Source: Leptobrachium leishanense
Taxonomy: Eukaryota > Chordata > Amphibia > Anura > Megophryidae
Direction of reading: 5' to 3'
NCBI GenBank assembly: GCA_009667805.1
Contig: CM019066.1
Coordinates: 326,550,690 to 326,614,689, forward strand
DNA: 64,000 nucleotides
In this document: in pieces, positions 46,831-59,680 of the stretch
Layout of the letters: every line of letters starts with the position of its first letter
Position numbering within the stretch: the first letter of the stretch is position 1
Position numbers and translations under genes: made by a program
The notes under the pieces: model-generated
Databases searched by the model: none
What the model was told of the DNA's origin: nothing
Seen by the model: only the letters and a program-made list of their open reading frames with translations

Positions 46831-47879
46831 CATTCAGGGCTATTCAGTGAGGTGAAAACCTTGAGAATTACTGGAGAATTGAAAATTCTAGGTCAAAATA
46901 GTCAAACCAGAAAAATTCTCCCATTTACAGGGTTATCCAAAGAGATCCGAATTGCTTGAGAAAGGTAACCGAACGCTGAAAATCAGCGTTCGGTTACCTT
47001 TCCTGACCATTCGGCTATCCAGAGAGCAGGCAATTCGCCAAATCCTGGTGAATTGCCTGAACATACGGTGCCTGTTCGGTGCCTGTTCGAGGGCAGTGAA
47101 ATCCCCATGAAAAAGCACTGCTTCGGCTATTCAGAGAACACAAACCAGCAGTGAAAGGTTCCCCTAATGCCCTGCCATTCGGTGGTTTAATTCGGCAGGT
47201 TTATTCAGGAGAATCCCATAGACTTCAATGTTAAAAATATTCCCATTTTAATTCAATATCTAATAAACCGTTCATTATAAAATTCTGCAGCAAAAAGTCT
47301 CTTTATTTATAGATTTTTTAGGATACTTTAAGCATTTTTTTTTTTTTTCTTTAAAAGTCCGATTTTTTTTTTTCAGTTTACTTATTTTTTCTGTAACAGC
47401 CCTCTTTAGTATCACTCCCTGGACCTCCTGTGAAAATTTCAGACATTTTCGCTCAGTAGTTTCTTTGCAAACAGCGTTTCATTTTCCCAGATTCATACAA
47501 ATGGTTTTGTCACAGCTGCTTCGGCTCTGTGTGATTCGGCTCCTGCTCGGGTTTTTCGAAGGTTAATCCAGATGGTTTTGCTTGTTTTCTGCGTGCATTC
47601 GGTAGGTTTTGCGGTTAGTTTTCTTCAGGTTTGCGGCAGCTTTTCCCTGCCATTCGGGGACCCTGTGGTGCTTGCTGAATACACCGCAGGGTCACCGAAA
47701 TGGGAACGGCAAAAGGAACCGAATTGAAGAGAACGAAAAGTCACCAAACGTGCGGTGACTTTTCGAACCTCTTTGGATAACCTTGATAGGCTCACTTTCA
47801 AAATTGGCTATTTGGTCTAGATTGTTCATTCTCCTGCCAATTCTCAAGGTTTTCACCTCTCTCTGAATAGCCCTGAATG
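46831..47879. mobile_element. MITE (CATTCAGGG family), outer, split by nested MITE
   Basis: Ends CATTCAGGGCTATTCAG and CTGAATAGCCCTGAATG, with GGTGAAAACCTTGAGAAT matching TTCTCAAGGTTTTCACC. Contains the GGGTTATCC MITE at 46930-47783. Related to 2614-2792. Confidence 0.75.
46930..47783. mobile_element. MITE (GGGTTATCC/GGGTTATTC family), inner
   Basis: Ends GGGTTATCCAAAGAGATCCG and, in complement, GGTTATCCAAAGAGGTTCG. Relatives: 53082-55254, 40186, 60283, 63703. Internal stem GAACGCTGAAAATCAGCGTTC. Confidence 0.7.
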
Positions 47880-47885
47880 TGAATG

Positions 47886-48758
47886 TACCGTATATACTCG
47901 CGTATAAGCCGAGTTTTTTGACTCAGATTTTGAGTCAAAAAAACGCGATTCGGCTTATACGCGAGTCAAGGAGCGCAGCAATCGGCAACCTACGGCCCGC
48001 GGGCCGTACCTGGCCCGCCGGCCGTAGAATTAAGGCCCGCCGGTGTCCGTGATAATTTCACAGACACCCGGCCCGCGCCGGCCTGCTCCTTCGATGACAG
48101 CAGCACCCCGTAGAGGAGGAGCCGGAAATGTGCGTCTTCCGCTCCAGTCGCTGCTGTCATTTGAGACTGGCGGCTCGGCAGGTCTGTCTGCTGGGGCTCT
48201 GTGTTACTCCTTCATACTGTGATCAGTGCTGTGCCCTGTATTACTCCTTCATACTGCCCCTGGATATCAATGCTGTGCCCTGTATTACTCCTTCATACTG
48301 CCCCTGGGTATCAATGCTGTGCCCTGTATTACTTCTTCATACTGCCCCTGGGTATCAATACTGTGCCCTGTATTACTCCTTCATACTGCCCCTGGGTATC
48401 AATGCTGTGCCCTGTATTACTCCTTCATACTGCCCCTGGGTATCAATGCTGTGCCCTGTATTACTCCTTCATACTGCCCCTGGGTATCAATGCTGTGCCC
48501 TGTATTACTCCTTCATACTGCACCTGGGTATCAATACTGTGCCCTGTATTACTCCTTCATACTGCCCCTGGGTATCAATACTGTGCCCTGTATTACTCCT
48601 TCATACTGCACCTGGGTATCAATACTGTATCAGCCCAGTGGTTGCTGCATTTCCCACTTAGGCTTATACGCGAGTCAATCATTTTTCACAGGTTTTTTGG
48701 GAAAAAGTAGGGGGGTCGGCTTATACACAGGTCGGCTTATACCCAAGTATATACGGTA
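47886..48758. mobile_element. MITE with CCGTATATACTCG termini and 44-bp array
   Basis: Ends TACCGTATATACTCGCGTAT and, in complement, TACCGTATATACTTGGGTAT; TA may be the target site. Subterminal GGCTTATACGCGAGTCAA occurs near both ends. The interior carries a GCCCGC-rich segment and nine 44-bp repeats. Confidence 0.75.
48228..48623. repeat. 44-bp tandem repeat, nine copies
   Basis: Exactly nine 44-bp units (GCTGTGCCCTGTATTACTCC, then TTCATACTGCCCCTGGGTAT, then CAAT) with few substitutions. Open frames on the plus strand span it in three registers; they are repeat artefacts. Confidence 0.95.
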
Positions 48759-48901
48759 TATTTGGGAAATATCTTCAAATTCTGCCATTTTCTTTCTGGT
48801 CAAGTTCTTTTTATTATTATTTTGTTTTTAAATGAATGAGTTAATTCCATAGGCGTGCGCACGGGGTGTGCCGGGTGTGCCTAGGCACACCCTAATGCCG
48901 G

Positions 48902-49337
48902 CCCGCGGCACATTCTGGGTCCCGGCTGGCCGCATCCGATGGATAGCCGCCGGGACCCCTCGTCTCCGCGGGCCTGGCGGCAGCCTCCGCTTCCCTGGTG
49001 GTCCCTGTGGTTCGTGGGGTGCTGCACTGCGATCTGTACATGGCGCACAGCACATCCCTCACTGACACGAGCGGCCGGCGATCTCTGATGACCTGTCACC
49101 TGACCGCCGGCGCTCTGACACAGTCAGTAAGCGCCGGCGGTCAGGTGACAGGTCATCAGCGATCGCCGGCCGCTCGGGTCAGTGTGGGATGTGCTGTGCG
49201 GTTTGTGCGCCATGTACAGAGCGCAGTGCAGCACCCCACGAACCACAGGGACCACCAGGGAAGCGGAGGCTGCCAGGCCCGCGGAAATGAGGGGTCCCGG
49301 CGGCTATCTATCAGATGCGGCCAGCCGGGTTACCTCT
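48902..49337. repeat. Large palindrome, arms about 210 bp
   Basis: The left arm (GGTCCCGGCTGGCCGCATC, GCAGCCTCCGCTTCCCTGG, GTACATGGCGCAC) is mirrored by the right arm (GTGCGCCATGTACAGAG, CCAGGGAAGCGGAGGCTGC, GATGCGGCCAGCCGGG), centred near 49115-49125. Could extrude or form a long RNA hairpin. Confidence 0.92.
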
Positions 49338-49491
49338 CTTTGACCTCCCCCCCATCTGTGCCACTGGACCACCAATGATAGATATCCAAACACCCTCCCT
49401 GCAAGCAAAAAAAAAAACAAAGGTGAGCAGGAGAGGGTGCAATTTTCATATATCAAAAATATTTTTTAATAGTGTATTTTAAATATTTAAA

Positions 49492-50790
49492 CAGAGTTTT
49501 ATGGCTGTGGATTCTGTGATACACATATACTGCTGAGTTTTATGCCTGTGGATTCTGTGATACACAAATACTGCTGAGTTTTATGGCTGTGGATTCTGTG
49601 ATACACATATACTGCTGAGTTTTATGGCTGTGGATTCTGTGATACACATATACTGCTGAGTTTTATGGCTGTGGATTCTGTGATACACATATACTGCTGA
49701 GTTTTATGGCTGTGGATTCTGTGATACACAAATACTGCTGAGTTTTATGGCTGTGGATTCTGTGATACACAAATACTGCTGAGTTTTATGCCTGTGGATT
49801 CTGTGATACACAAATTCTGCTGAGTTTTATGGCTGTGGATTCTGTGATACACATATACTGCTGAGTTTTATGGCTGTGGATTCTGTGATACACAAATACT
49901 GCTGAGTTTTATGGCTGTGGATTCTGTGATACACAAATACTGCTGAGTTTTATGCCTGTGGATTCTGTGATACACAAATTCTGCTGAGTTTTATGGCTGT
50001 GGATTCTGTGATACACAAATACTGCTGAGTTTTATGGCTGTGGATTCTGTGATACACAAATACTGCTGAGTTTTATGGCTGTGGATTCTGTGATACACAA
50101 ATACTGCTGAGTTTTATGGCTGTGGATTCTGTGATACACTGATACACACTGCATACTGCTGAGTTTTATGGCTGTGGATTCTGTGATACACTGATACACA
50201 CTGCATACTGCTGAGTTTTATGGCTCTGGATTCTGTGATACACACTGCATACTGCTGAGTTTTATGGCTGTGGATTCTGTGATACACTGATACACACTGC
50301 ATACTGCTGAGTTTTATGGCTGTGGATTCTGTGATACACTGATACACACTGCATACTGCTGAGTTTTATGGCTGTGGATTCTGTGATACACTGATACACA
50401 CTGCATACTGCTGAGTTTTATGCCTGTGGATTCTGTGATACACATACACTGCATACTGCTGAGTTTTATTGCTGTGGATTCTCTGATACGCTCATTCACA
50501 TTGCTTGGTTTTATTGCTGTGGATTCTGTGATACGCTCATTCACACCGCACATTGCTTGGTTTTATTGCTGTGGATTCTGTGATACGCTCTTACACGCTG
50601 CACATTGCTGAGTTTTATTGCTGTGGAGCTCTGATACACTCATACACGCTGCACATTGCTGAGTTTTATTGCTGTGGAGCTCTGATACGCTCATACACTC
50701 TGTATATTACTGAAGGTGTTATTGCTGCGAATCTCTGATACGCTCATACACACTGTACATTACTGTGAGTTTTATTGTTGTGGTTTCTGG
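49492..50790. repeat. 41-bp satellite array with 52-bp higher variant
   Basis: About 30 units. The first 16 have a 41-bp period (CTGCTGAGTTTTATGGCTGT, then GGATTCTGTGATACACAAAT and A). From about 50130 most units are longer (near 52 bp) by duplication of GATACACT and an added ACTGCATA; the last units diverge and decay toward 50790. Confidence 0.95.
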
Positions 50791-52041
50791 GATATGCTCA
50801 TTCACACTGCACATTAATGTGGTCTTTATTGCTACATACCCCCAGGGTGTAGGGAGGAGGATATATAGTTATGTATGTGAACGTATGGCTGTGTGTATAA
50901 ATGCATGTATCTGTCTTTAAACAGGCTGCTTTGCGTAAAATTCTGCACCTGTTTCCTTGTCCGGTGTTGCCCCCTTGTCTTGTACCATAAAGGATTGTAT
51001 TGTGCACAGAAATCACCACAATATCTGCTGCCTGCACTCCACAAAAAGAATTACAGCGAGCGTCTTGGCAGCATCGGGAGGTACAGGTAGGAGACTGTAT
51101 TGGTTCAAGTCAGCAAGAGGTTAAATGGGCCACTCTACTCAAATTTCACTCCTTTTTAACATTTAACCACTTTGCTGCTGACAACGTGCTGAGCGCATCC
51201 TCTGGTTTCATGTTTGTGTGTAGAGGATGTACTCGGCACGTCGTTGAAGTCTTTGTGAGATCCGTCAGGTCGACATAGTGATTCCCAGAGTGAGACTGAG
51301 GGACTTTTTCTCCCAGTCTCCCTCTGCTCCTGGCGGCCAGAAGAGGTGAATGGAGCAGTCGTTCTTTTTGCGGGATGAGAGGTGAGTATCTGATTTTGGG
51401 GGGGGGGGGGGTTCAGCTGTTGCTGACTGATTCTGCAGAAGTGGAATCCATTAGCACCAGGTCCTGGTTGTGAGTAAATGTTCAGTAACCGCAACCGGAC
51501 GGTAATCAGCGCTAGTAGATTGTAATGCTAATGCTGATTAACACTTTCCACTCCCCATGTTAAGTATAGGGAGCTGAAAAGTGCAAGATTCCAAACGGTA
51601 ACTGGTTTTCTAACAGATTAGCGTTTGGATTTTAATATGGTGCGCCCGCGCTAACTAACAATCTTTTGGATGAAAAAATGTGGTAAAATAAATTTACACG
51701 CTGCATGTGATCAAAATCCAAATTTAAATTTTTTGATCTAGCATTTTGAGGTGACATGATGTATACCGGGGTCATTGGTCCTCTAGCTCATTTGGAACTA
51801 TATCTCCTATGTTGCTCGGCCAATAATTAAGATAGATGAGACTCATTGGAAATGTAGTTTCAAAACGTCTGGGTATCGAAGGTTGCTTAACCCCAGAAGC
51901 ATACACATAGTAATGGTGTGTGTGTGTCGTTGTATGTATGTGGGTATGTATGTATGTATGTGATATATATATATATGTGTGTGTTTTGAGCTTTTGGGTG
52001 CACACCCTAATGCAATAGGCTGCGCACGTCTATGGTTAATT

Positions 52042-53081
52042 CTCTTAACCCTTTATATAATTCTAATATATAATAATCGTTGAGAACTGCTTAAGCTCTA
52101 CTACTTCATTCTTTCGCATAGAAACGATACATGTGTTTCCAATTCACACAATCTAATTAAATTTCACCTTTACGGTTATTCTAGACCTCGACCCCGGTCC
52201 CACTTGTAGAAATCATATTGGAACAACCTTTCTTTCTTTTTTTTTTTTTTACGTTTATGTAACTATAAAAAAAACTTTCTACCATTTTATTGCCTTTTTT
52301 TTTTAGCTACTTTATATTCCAAGGTGCTTTGAAGGCTTATCGAGGGGAAAAGGTTTGCAATAAACTTTATAACCATACTAAAAGGGAATTGTCTTGCGTC
52401 GTGGGGGTCTGGATTGTATTGCAGTCACTTCAAACAACTAAGGGGTTAAGATTTATACATTTTATATAAAAGCAGACATAATTTTTTTGCATTAAAGCTG
52501 CCTTTGATCTGAGTGCCAGATAGCGTAAGGACGTGGTTAGCCGAGATGGCTTTTTATAACGTAGCAGAGTGAACTTCATTAAATTTAACAAGCATAATAA
52601 AATAACAATGTGATAATGCGTAATAGCATATTGTTCCCTGATCCACGGCTCTGTTACCTGCACCTCCGATATACAGTCATGTTACCGCATGGCGCTGCAA
52701 GAAAAATAATAAGTCGCTTTTTTGCTGGAACATTAAATTAAAATAAGGTGAGACACAGGAAGGCACAGATTTTCCCTTCGGCATCCAGCCTGGAACAGCA
52801 TGTCGGGTAATTTCTTTTGCTTCAACCTGCAAATCACTACAACCAGCACGATGAACCAGTAAAATCTGAAATTAAAATGTTACTTCACTCTGCCATCTCA
52901 TTAGTGAAAAGAATTAAATGTATTACAGCCTCCGGCCTATGCGTCGTTTTGTAATCCAATGATTGAAGTGAACCAGTGCATCCCCAGGTTTATCACTGGT
53001 GGGAGCGGCCATCTTTACGCTCTCTGTTGAGAAGTATTACATTCACTGGCAGACAGGACACCAGGCTTGGGGAAAACACTT
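52042..53081. other. Intergenic stretch
   Basis: No gene, repeat family or RNA recognised; AT-rich with poly(T) runs at 52230 and 52290. Confidence 0.5.
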
Positions 53082-53741
53082 GGGGTTATTCAGAGAGGTC
53101 CGACATGTCACTGAAATGTAACCGGACACTGAAATTCAGCATACGATGACATGTCGGGGCCATTCGGCTATTCAGAGAGCAGGCAGTTTGCCATATTTTG
53201 GTGAATTGCCTGCACGTACGGTGCCTGTTCGAAGGCAGTGAAATCCCCCACAGAGAAGCAATGGTTATTCTATTCAGAGACACCGAACAGCAGTGAAAAG
53301 TTGCCAAAGTGCCCTGCTGTTTGGTGGTTTCATTCGGCAGGTTTATTCAGGCGAACCCCATAGGCTTCAATGTTAAAAAAATTCCTGTTTTAATACAATA
53401 TGTAATAAACCATTTATTATTTTATTCTACAGTAAAAAGTCTCTTTATTTGTAGATTTTGTTTTAAATCTTTTAGGCATTTTTCAGCAAAACTTTTTCGT
53501 TTTTTTTTTTTTTAAATCGTTTTTTGTTTTTCTTTAACAGATTTTTTTTATTATCATTCATTGGATCTTATATGTAAATTCCAGGCATTTTTGTTTAGTA
53601 GTTTTTTTGCAAACAGCGTTTCAATTTTGAAACTTTCAAGTAGGGATGCACCGATACCACTTTTTTAAGACCGATACCGAGTACCGATACTTTTCTTTAA
53701 TGTCATGTGACGCTTTCCAATAAGAACAGACCATATAAAAA

Positions 53742-54412
53742 TGCCCCCAGCTCACATGTATATATCCCCCCCCCAAGATTATATATATATATATATATAT
53801 AATATATTTCATACTGCCCCAGCTCATGGATTTGCCCCAGCTCACACATGGATATGCCCCAGCTCACACATGGATATGCCCCAGCTCACACATGGATATG
53901 CCCCAGCAGCTCATGGATTTGCCCCAGCTCAAACATGGATTTGCCCCAGCTCACACATGGATTTGCCCCAGCTCACACATGGATATGCCCCAGCTCACAC
54001 ATGGATATGCCCCAGCTCACACATGAATATGCCCCAGCTCACACATGGATATGCCCCAGCTCATGGATATGCCCCAGCTCACACATGGATATGCCCCAGC
54101 AGCTCATGGATTTGCCCCAGCTCACACATGGATTTGCCCCAGCTCACACATGGATTTGCCCCAGCTCACACATGGATATGCCCCAGCTCACACATGGATA
54201 TGCCCCAGCTCATGGATATGCCCCAGCTCATGGATATGCCCCAGCTCACACATGGATTTGCCCCAGCTCATGGATTTGCCCCGGCTCACTCATGGATATG
54301 CCCCCCCAGCTCATGGATATGCCCCCCAACTCATGGGTATGCCTCCCAGCTCACACATGGGTATGCCCCCAGCTCACACATGGGTATGTCCCCCAGCTCA
54401 TGGACCGGACCC
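53742..54412. repeat. Minisatellite in hAT element, array 3
   Basis: About 29 units, main form GCCCCAGCTCACACATGGATAT (22 bp), with shorter 17-19 bp units lacking CACA. An (AT)n run interrupts it at 53778-53800. Confidence 0.94.
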
Positions 54413-54424
54413 CCCCCCCGCGAC

Positions 54425-54795
54425 GATACTTACCTTCCTGGGCGCCGCCGGGAATGTCTCCGCGCGTGCGCTCGTTGGAAGGACCCCAGCCGCGACCACG
54501 TGGGACCATGTGATCACGGCTGGGGTCCTTCCAACGAGCGTGCGCGGGGAAACTTTCCCAGCGTCGCCCAGGAAGGTAAGTATCGTCGCGGAGAGCAGCT
54601 GCAGGGCCTGTCTGAATGCTCTGTGTTCATACTTACCTTCCTGGGCGCCGCCGGGAAAGTTTCCGCGCGCACGCTCGTTGGAAGGACCCCAGCCGTGATC
54701 ACATGGTCCCACGTGGTCGCGGCTGGGGTCCTTCCAACGAGCGCATGCGCGGATACATTCCCGGTGGCACCCAGGAAGGTAAGTATCGTCGTGAG
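54425..54795. repeat. Two tandem palindromes
   Basis: Each about 165 bp, with arms from CGATACTTACCTTCCTGGGC to GCCCAGGAAGGTAAGTATCG, centres near 54507 and 54706 (CACGTGG / CCACGTG). Arm ends hold consensus splice donors. Confidence 0.92.
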
Positions 54796-55254
54796 CAGTT
54801 CCAGGAGCAGCTGTCCGAATGCCGATAGAGCATTCGGACAGCCACCGCAGCCCCTCGGATGCCGGCAAGCCAGCTCAATGCCGGCTTCCGGTATCGGAAA
54901 AAATATCGGAGGGTACTGCACGAGTACCAAGTACTCCTACAGTACCCAGTATCGGCCCCGATACCGATACTAGTATCGGTATCGGTGCAACCCTACTTTC
55001 AAGCGTACTGTTTTTTAGGTTTTTTTTTACCCAGTTCGTCAGCTTGTCGGCTTTTTCCGGCTGCTGCTCTGCGCTGTTTCCGGTGGGTTTTCAACTGAAT
55101 TGCGGCCGGTTTGCGGCGGGTTTTCCCTGCACTCCGTTGACCCTGCTGTGAATGTTGAATAAACTGCAGGATGGGGAACTTTGATTCCCCGAAGTGCAGG
55201 GAATGAGCGAGCAATAAAATGTCAGCAACATTTCGGTGCTCTCTGAATAACCCC

Positions 55255-55572
55255 TTATATAAATGCAAATTCTCGGGTTGCAGGCCAGCTGAGATCAAAT
55301 AACCCAACTGACTGATGTAAGTCCAGCTCTAGCCTAGTTATAGTTGTTAGAGAAATCAAAATATCACCCTACATGGAGTGGTGCTGGTGGAAAACATATG
55401 TTGCTGCATAAATCAAAGCTCTTCTTCTGAACCCACCCCATGGCCTGTTTAAACTTCATACAACCCCTCCCAAATTTACTCATATCCTTCTATTCTGATG
55501 TAAGGCCTTGGAAGATGAGTTTCCATACTAAGCGAAGTCCTTAAATGTTGACTATGTTCCATGTGCCCCTAA
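55255..55572. other. Intergenic stretch
   Basis: Nothing recognised. Confidence 0.5.
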
Positions 55573-55999
55573 GGCTAGGGTCAGACGAATGCATTTTTCG
55601 CGTTGTCCGTGAAAAAGTGCGTTCGAATGGACGTATTTTTTCACGGAATACGCAGTAACGGTCATACGATGCGCATTTCCGTCCGTGATTTTGTACGGAT
55701 CATCAATAAAACACTTTTTGCGTCTGGACGTTATGTTGGCCGGACATTAGCAGCGTCTGACGTCTCCTAATCACGCACACATACCGCTAGAGGACGCAGC
55801 GCACTCTGTACGTCAGTAGTGTACTAGCGGTTTGACGTTCTCGAAAAAATGCGTTCGTTTGTCACTTGCGTTGCGTGGCCGCACTTTCGTGCGGCCGTTC
55901 TTCGTATGCTGCCCGGCATTGGACGTCATTTGCTGCTAGCACGGCCGTGATTAAGTGCGGCTAAACACACGTTAATACTGCGCTCGTCTGACCCTAGCC
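55573..55999. mobile_element. PIF/Harbinger-like MITE, copy 4 (inverted)
   Basis: 427 bp, ends GGCTAGGGTCAGACGAATGC and GCTCGTCTGACCCTAGCC; internal orientation as copy 3. Outside bases TAA and TTC. Confidence 0.78.
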
Positions 56000-56186
56000 T
56001 TCGGCTTTCAAAGCTATCAATATATCCAAGATTCATGTTGATCGATGGTTTTAGGATCTGATAGGATGATGACAAGAAATAAATCGATCTTGATGAATTT
56101 GAAGAGATTGCCATACTTAGTTATGTCACAGGGTTCCTTTAAAAACAGGCATACACACATTTCTTTGTTCAGTTTATCCCGTCTCT

Positions 56187-56833
56187 GGCCCCTATTACAA
56201 TCCTCACGCAGCGCATTTGTGCGAGGACAAAACCATTTGCGCGGAACGTCGTATTTCGACATTCGCGCAAACGATGCGCGTTAGAGTCTCCCGCGACTGA
56301 CCCTGCGCGAACCCAGCGCAACTGCGTGTGCGCATCCCATGCTTACCATTGTCAGCGCAAATGCGTTCGAGAGGATGGTATTACGATCTTCGCGCAACGT
56401 CGTACGAACGACGTTTGCGCAAAGTATCGTAACGTCTTTGAAAACCTGGTGTTAATTTACAATCTGAACGTTCTGGCCGAAACAAAATGAACCTGCACAA
56501 AAAAAAAAATACAGCACAGTACAGTTACACATTCTACACATACCCAAACAATAAAATTAATAAATTGTTTAATTTTTTATTTTTGTTGCAGCACGTATAC
56601 GCAGATTGACTTTGACAGGCGCAACAACCGAAACCTAGCAAATGGTGGTTCTTAATTCTGATTGGCTGAATCCCGTGAAAAAACAGTCTGCCCACCGATT
56701 CCTGCACGCAATGGTCATTTGCGCCCGGCTTTGCGCGTCGGATTTGCGCTCGAAAAAACATGAAGACTGAAAAACTACGCTCGGATCGTAATACCGCGTT
56801 AATTTGCGCTGCGCGAAGATTGTAATAGGGGCC
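56187..56833. mobile_element. MITE with GGCCCCTATTACAATC termini
   Basis: 647 bp; ends GGCCCCTATTACAATCCTCA and, in complement, GGCCCCTATTACAATCTTCG. Interior rich in GCGCAAA words like 4567-5725. Confidence 0.75.
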
Positions 56834-57669
56834 ATAATAGGGCACAGCAAAAAAAAACGAAAAGGAAATGCTGTGAACGAATCTTGCATGTCATGAAAAT
56901 GTACATAAAGCTGTAAAACTTTAAATGACCCGGTTTTCATCTTGAAATCATTACATTTCTTTGTAAAATAGATTATATAAAAATATCCTCCGTGAGCTGT
57001 TTCTCTCTGGAAAAATTTTTTATCAAAGTCAAAACACAAAAGCAACGCAGATATCTGTGTCAAGCATGACTAATTATTTCGGTGTGCAGGAAAATAGAAT
57101 CCAGACGTCGCTGTATGTTTGGATTAGAGAGTTTTGAAAACTTCCGAAAATTTAGTTAAAGGCACCCAGATTAAATCGCAGGAGTATATCTGTAGCGCAG
57201 CTCCATAAATGCCAGGATGTGTTTGGGTGCTTTGTCTTGTATGGTTTATGGAGGGTGTAATATGCCTTTTTGCCCCGCAAAAAGCGTTACCTATTATATG
57301 CTGGCGGCCACAACCAATGGACACCAGCAATGATGTGATGTCACTGCACATACACGACACTGACATTCTGGCGCAATCGCAACACAGACATCACCGCGGT
57401 GTCATACATAGTGATGTCACCATGAATGCACCCATTGCTGCCGCTCACCCTTATGCCCCCACCCACCAGTACATTTCTGGATTTATGTGTCACACCCTCT
57501 GGCATTTAATAGAGAACTCTGCACCCTGTCATGTCTCCCATCTTTCCACTGACCGGGGATGCTCTTGTCTCATATCTATTCTGGTGGAGCATTGCTGTAG
57601 GTGCAACGTTCTGGCAGCAATATTATGCGTTTTCTGTCTTTGCTTTCTGGTAAGGACAGGACCAGGAGG
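56834..57669. other. Intergenic stretch
   Basis: No feature supported; an open frame of 169 codons (57209-57718, plus) has no recognisable domain and runs into a transposon end. Confidence 0.45.
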
Positions 57670-57922
57670 CACAGGCGTAGCAAGGTCAAGCGGTGCCCGT
57701 AGACAAGTCCTACCCTAGCCCCCCCCCCAGGGGTCAAGTCCTGGTGAAAAAAAGTGAGGGAACTCACCCAGGATATCCACTACCTGAAAAAAATTCTATA
57801 TATACACACACTCTTATGCGCTCTTTTTCATACACAAAAAAAGACAATGTGCATGTGTGCCATGCCTTGGCCACGTCACACTGACAATTGCACCCTGACC
57901 ACACAAACAGACCTCAGCTATA

Positions 57923-59537
<1,615 letters not shown>

Positions 59538-59544
59538 TATACCC

Positions 59545-59680
59545 TGCAGAGCCCCCAGAATTATGTATACCGAAAACAGACCACCCAGAATTGTGTATAC
59601 ACAGCAGAGCCCCCAGAATTATATATACACAGCAGAGCCCCCAGAATTATATACACAGCAGAGCCCCCAGAATTCACAGT
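59545..59680. repeat. Short minisatellite, AGAGCCCCCAGAATTA type
   Basis: Four to five units of about 23-30 bp (CAGAGCCCCCAGAATTATAT, then ACACAG), within the element at 57670-60161. Confidence 0.8.

Larger units (their letters stand above)
48847..52035. mobile_element. 3.2-kb non-autonomous element with palindrome and satellite
   Basis: Ends CCATAGGCGTGCGCA and, in complement, CCATAGACGTGCGCA; TAGGCACACCCTAATGC near the left is matched inversely by GCATTAGGGTGTGCACCC from the right. TTAATT flanks both sides (48841-48846, 52036-52041), a likely 6-bp target duplication. The interior holds a 430-bp palindrome, a 41-52 bp satellite of about 30 units, and (TATG)n near 51935. No transposase is encoded. 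Superfamily unknown. Confidence 0.75.
53641..54995. mobile_element. hAT non-autonomous element with minisatellite and palindromes
   Basis: 1355 bp flanked by perfect 8-bp CTTTCAAG (53633-53640, 54996-55003). Ends TAGGGATGCACCGATACCAC and, in complement, TAGGGTTGCACCGATACCG. Order: GTACCGATAC words, minisatellite (53742-54412), two palindromes (54425-54590, 54628-54795), a third short stem around GAATGCTC / GAGCATTC, then the right end. No transposase; the long open frames are minisatellite artefacts. Confidence 0.92.
53082..55254. mobile_element. MITE (GGGGTTATTC family) split by hAT element
   Basis: Ends GGGGTTATTCAGAGAGGTCC and GCTCTCTGAATAACCCC. Removing the hAT insertion and one CTTTCAAG gives an element of roughly 800 bp like 46930-47783, including AAACAGCGTTTCA and TTTGCGGCGGGTTTTCCCTG. 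Confidence 0.75.

Noticed and set aside
48128..48831. Three plus-strand frames of 169-201 codons with repeated ALYYSFILPLGI
   Set aside because: 44-bp array read in three registers; 44 is not divisible by three, so every frame appears open.
690..50790. Tandem arrays as CRISPR arrays
   Set aside because: Units are directly adjacent without unique spacers, no cas genes exist, and the DNA is vertebrate.
53741..54973. Long open frames (up to 410 codons) rich in PPAHGYA- and SSHMDMPQ-like repeats
   Set aside because: They are translations of the 22-bp minisatellite and palindromes in a hAT element, open in several frames; no codon bias or start context.
57209..57718. 169-codon plus-strand frame
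   Set aside because: Cysteine/histidine-rich by chance, no domain, and it runs across the left end of a transposon.
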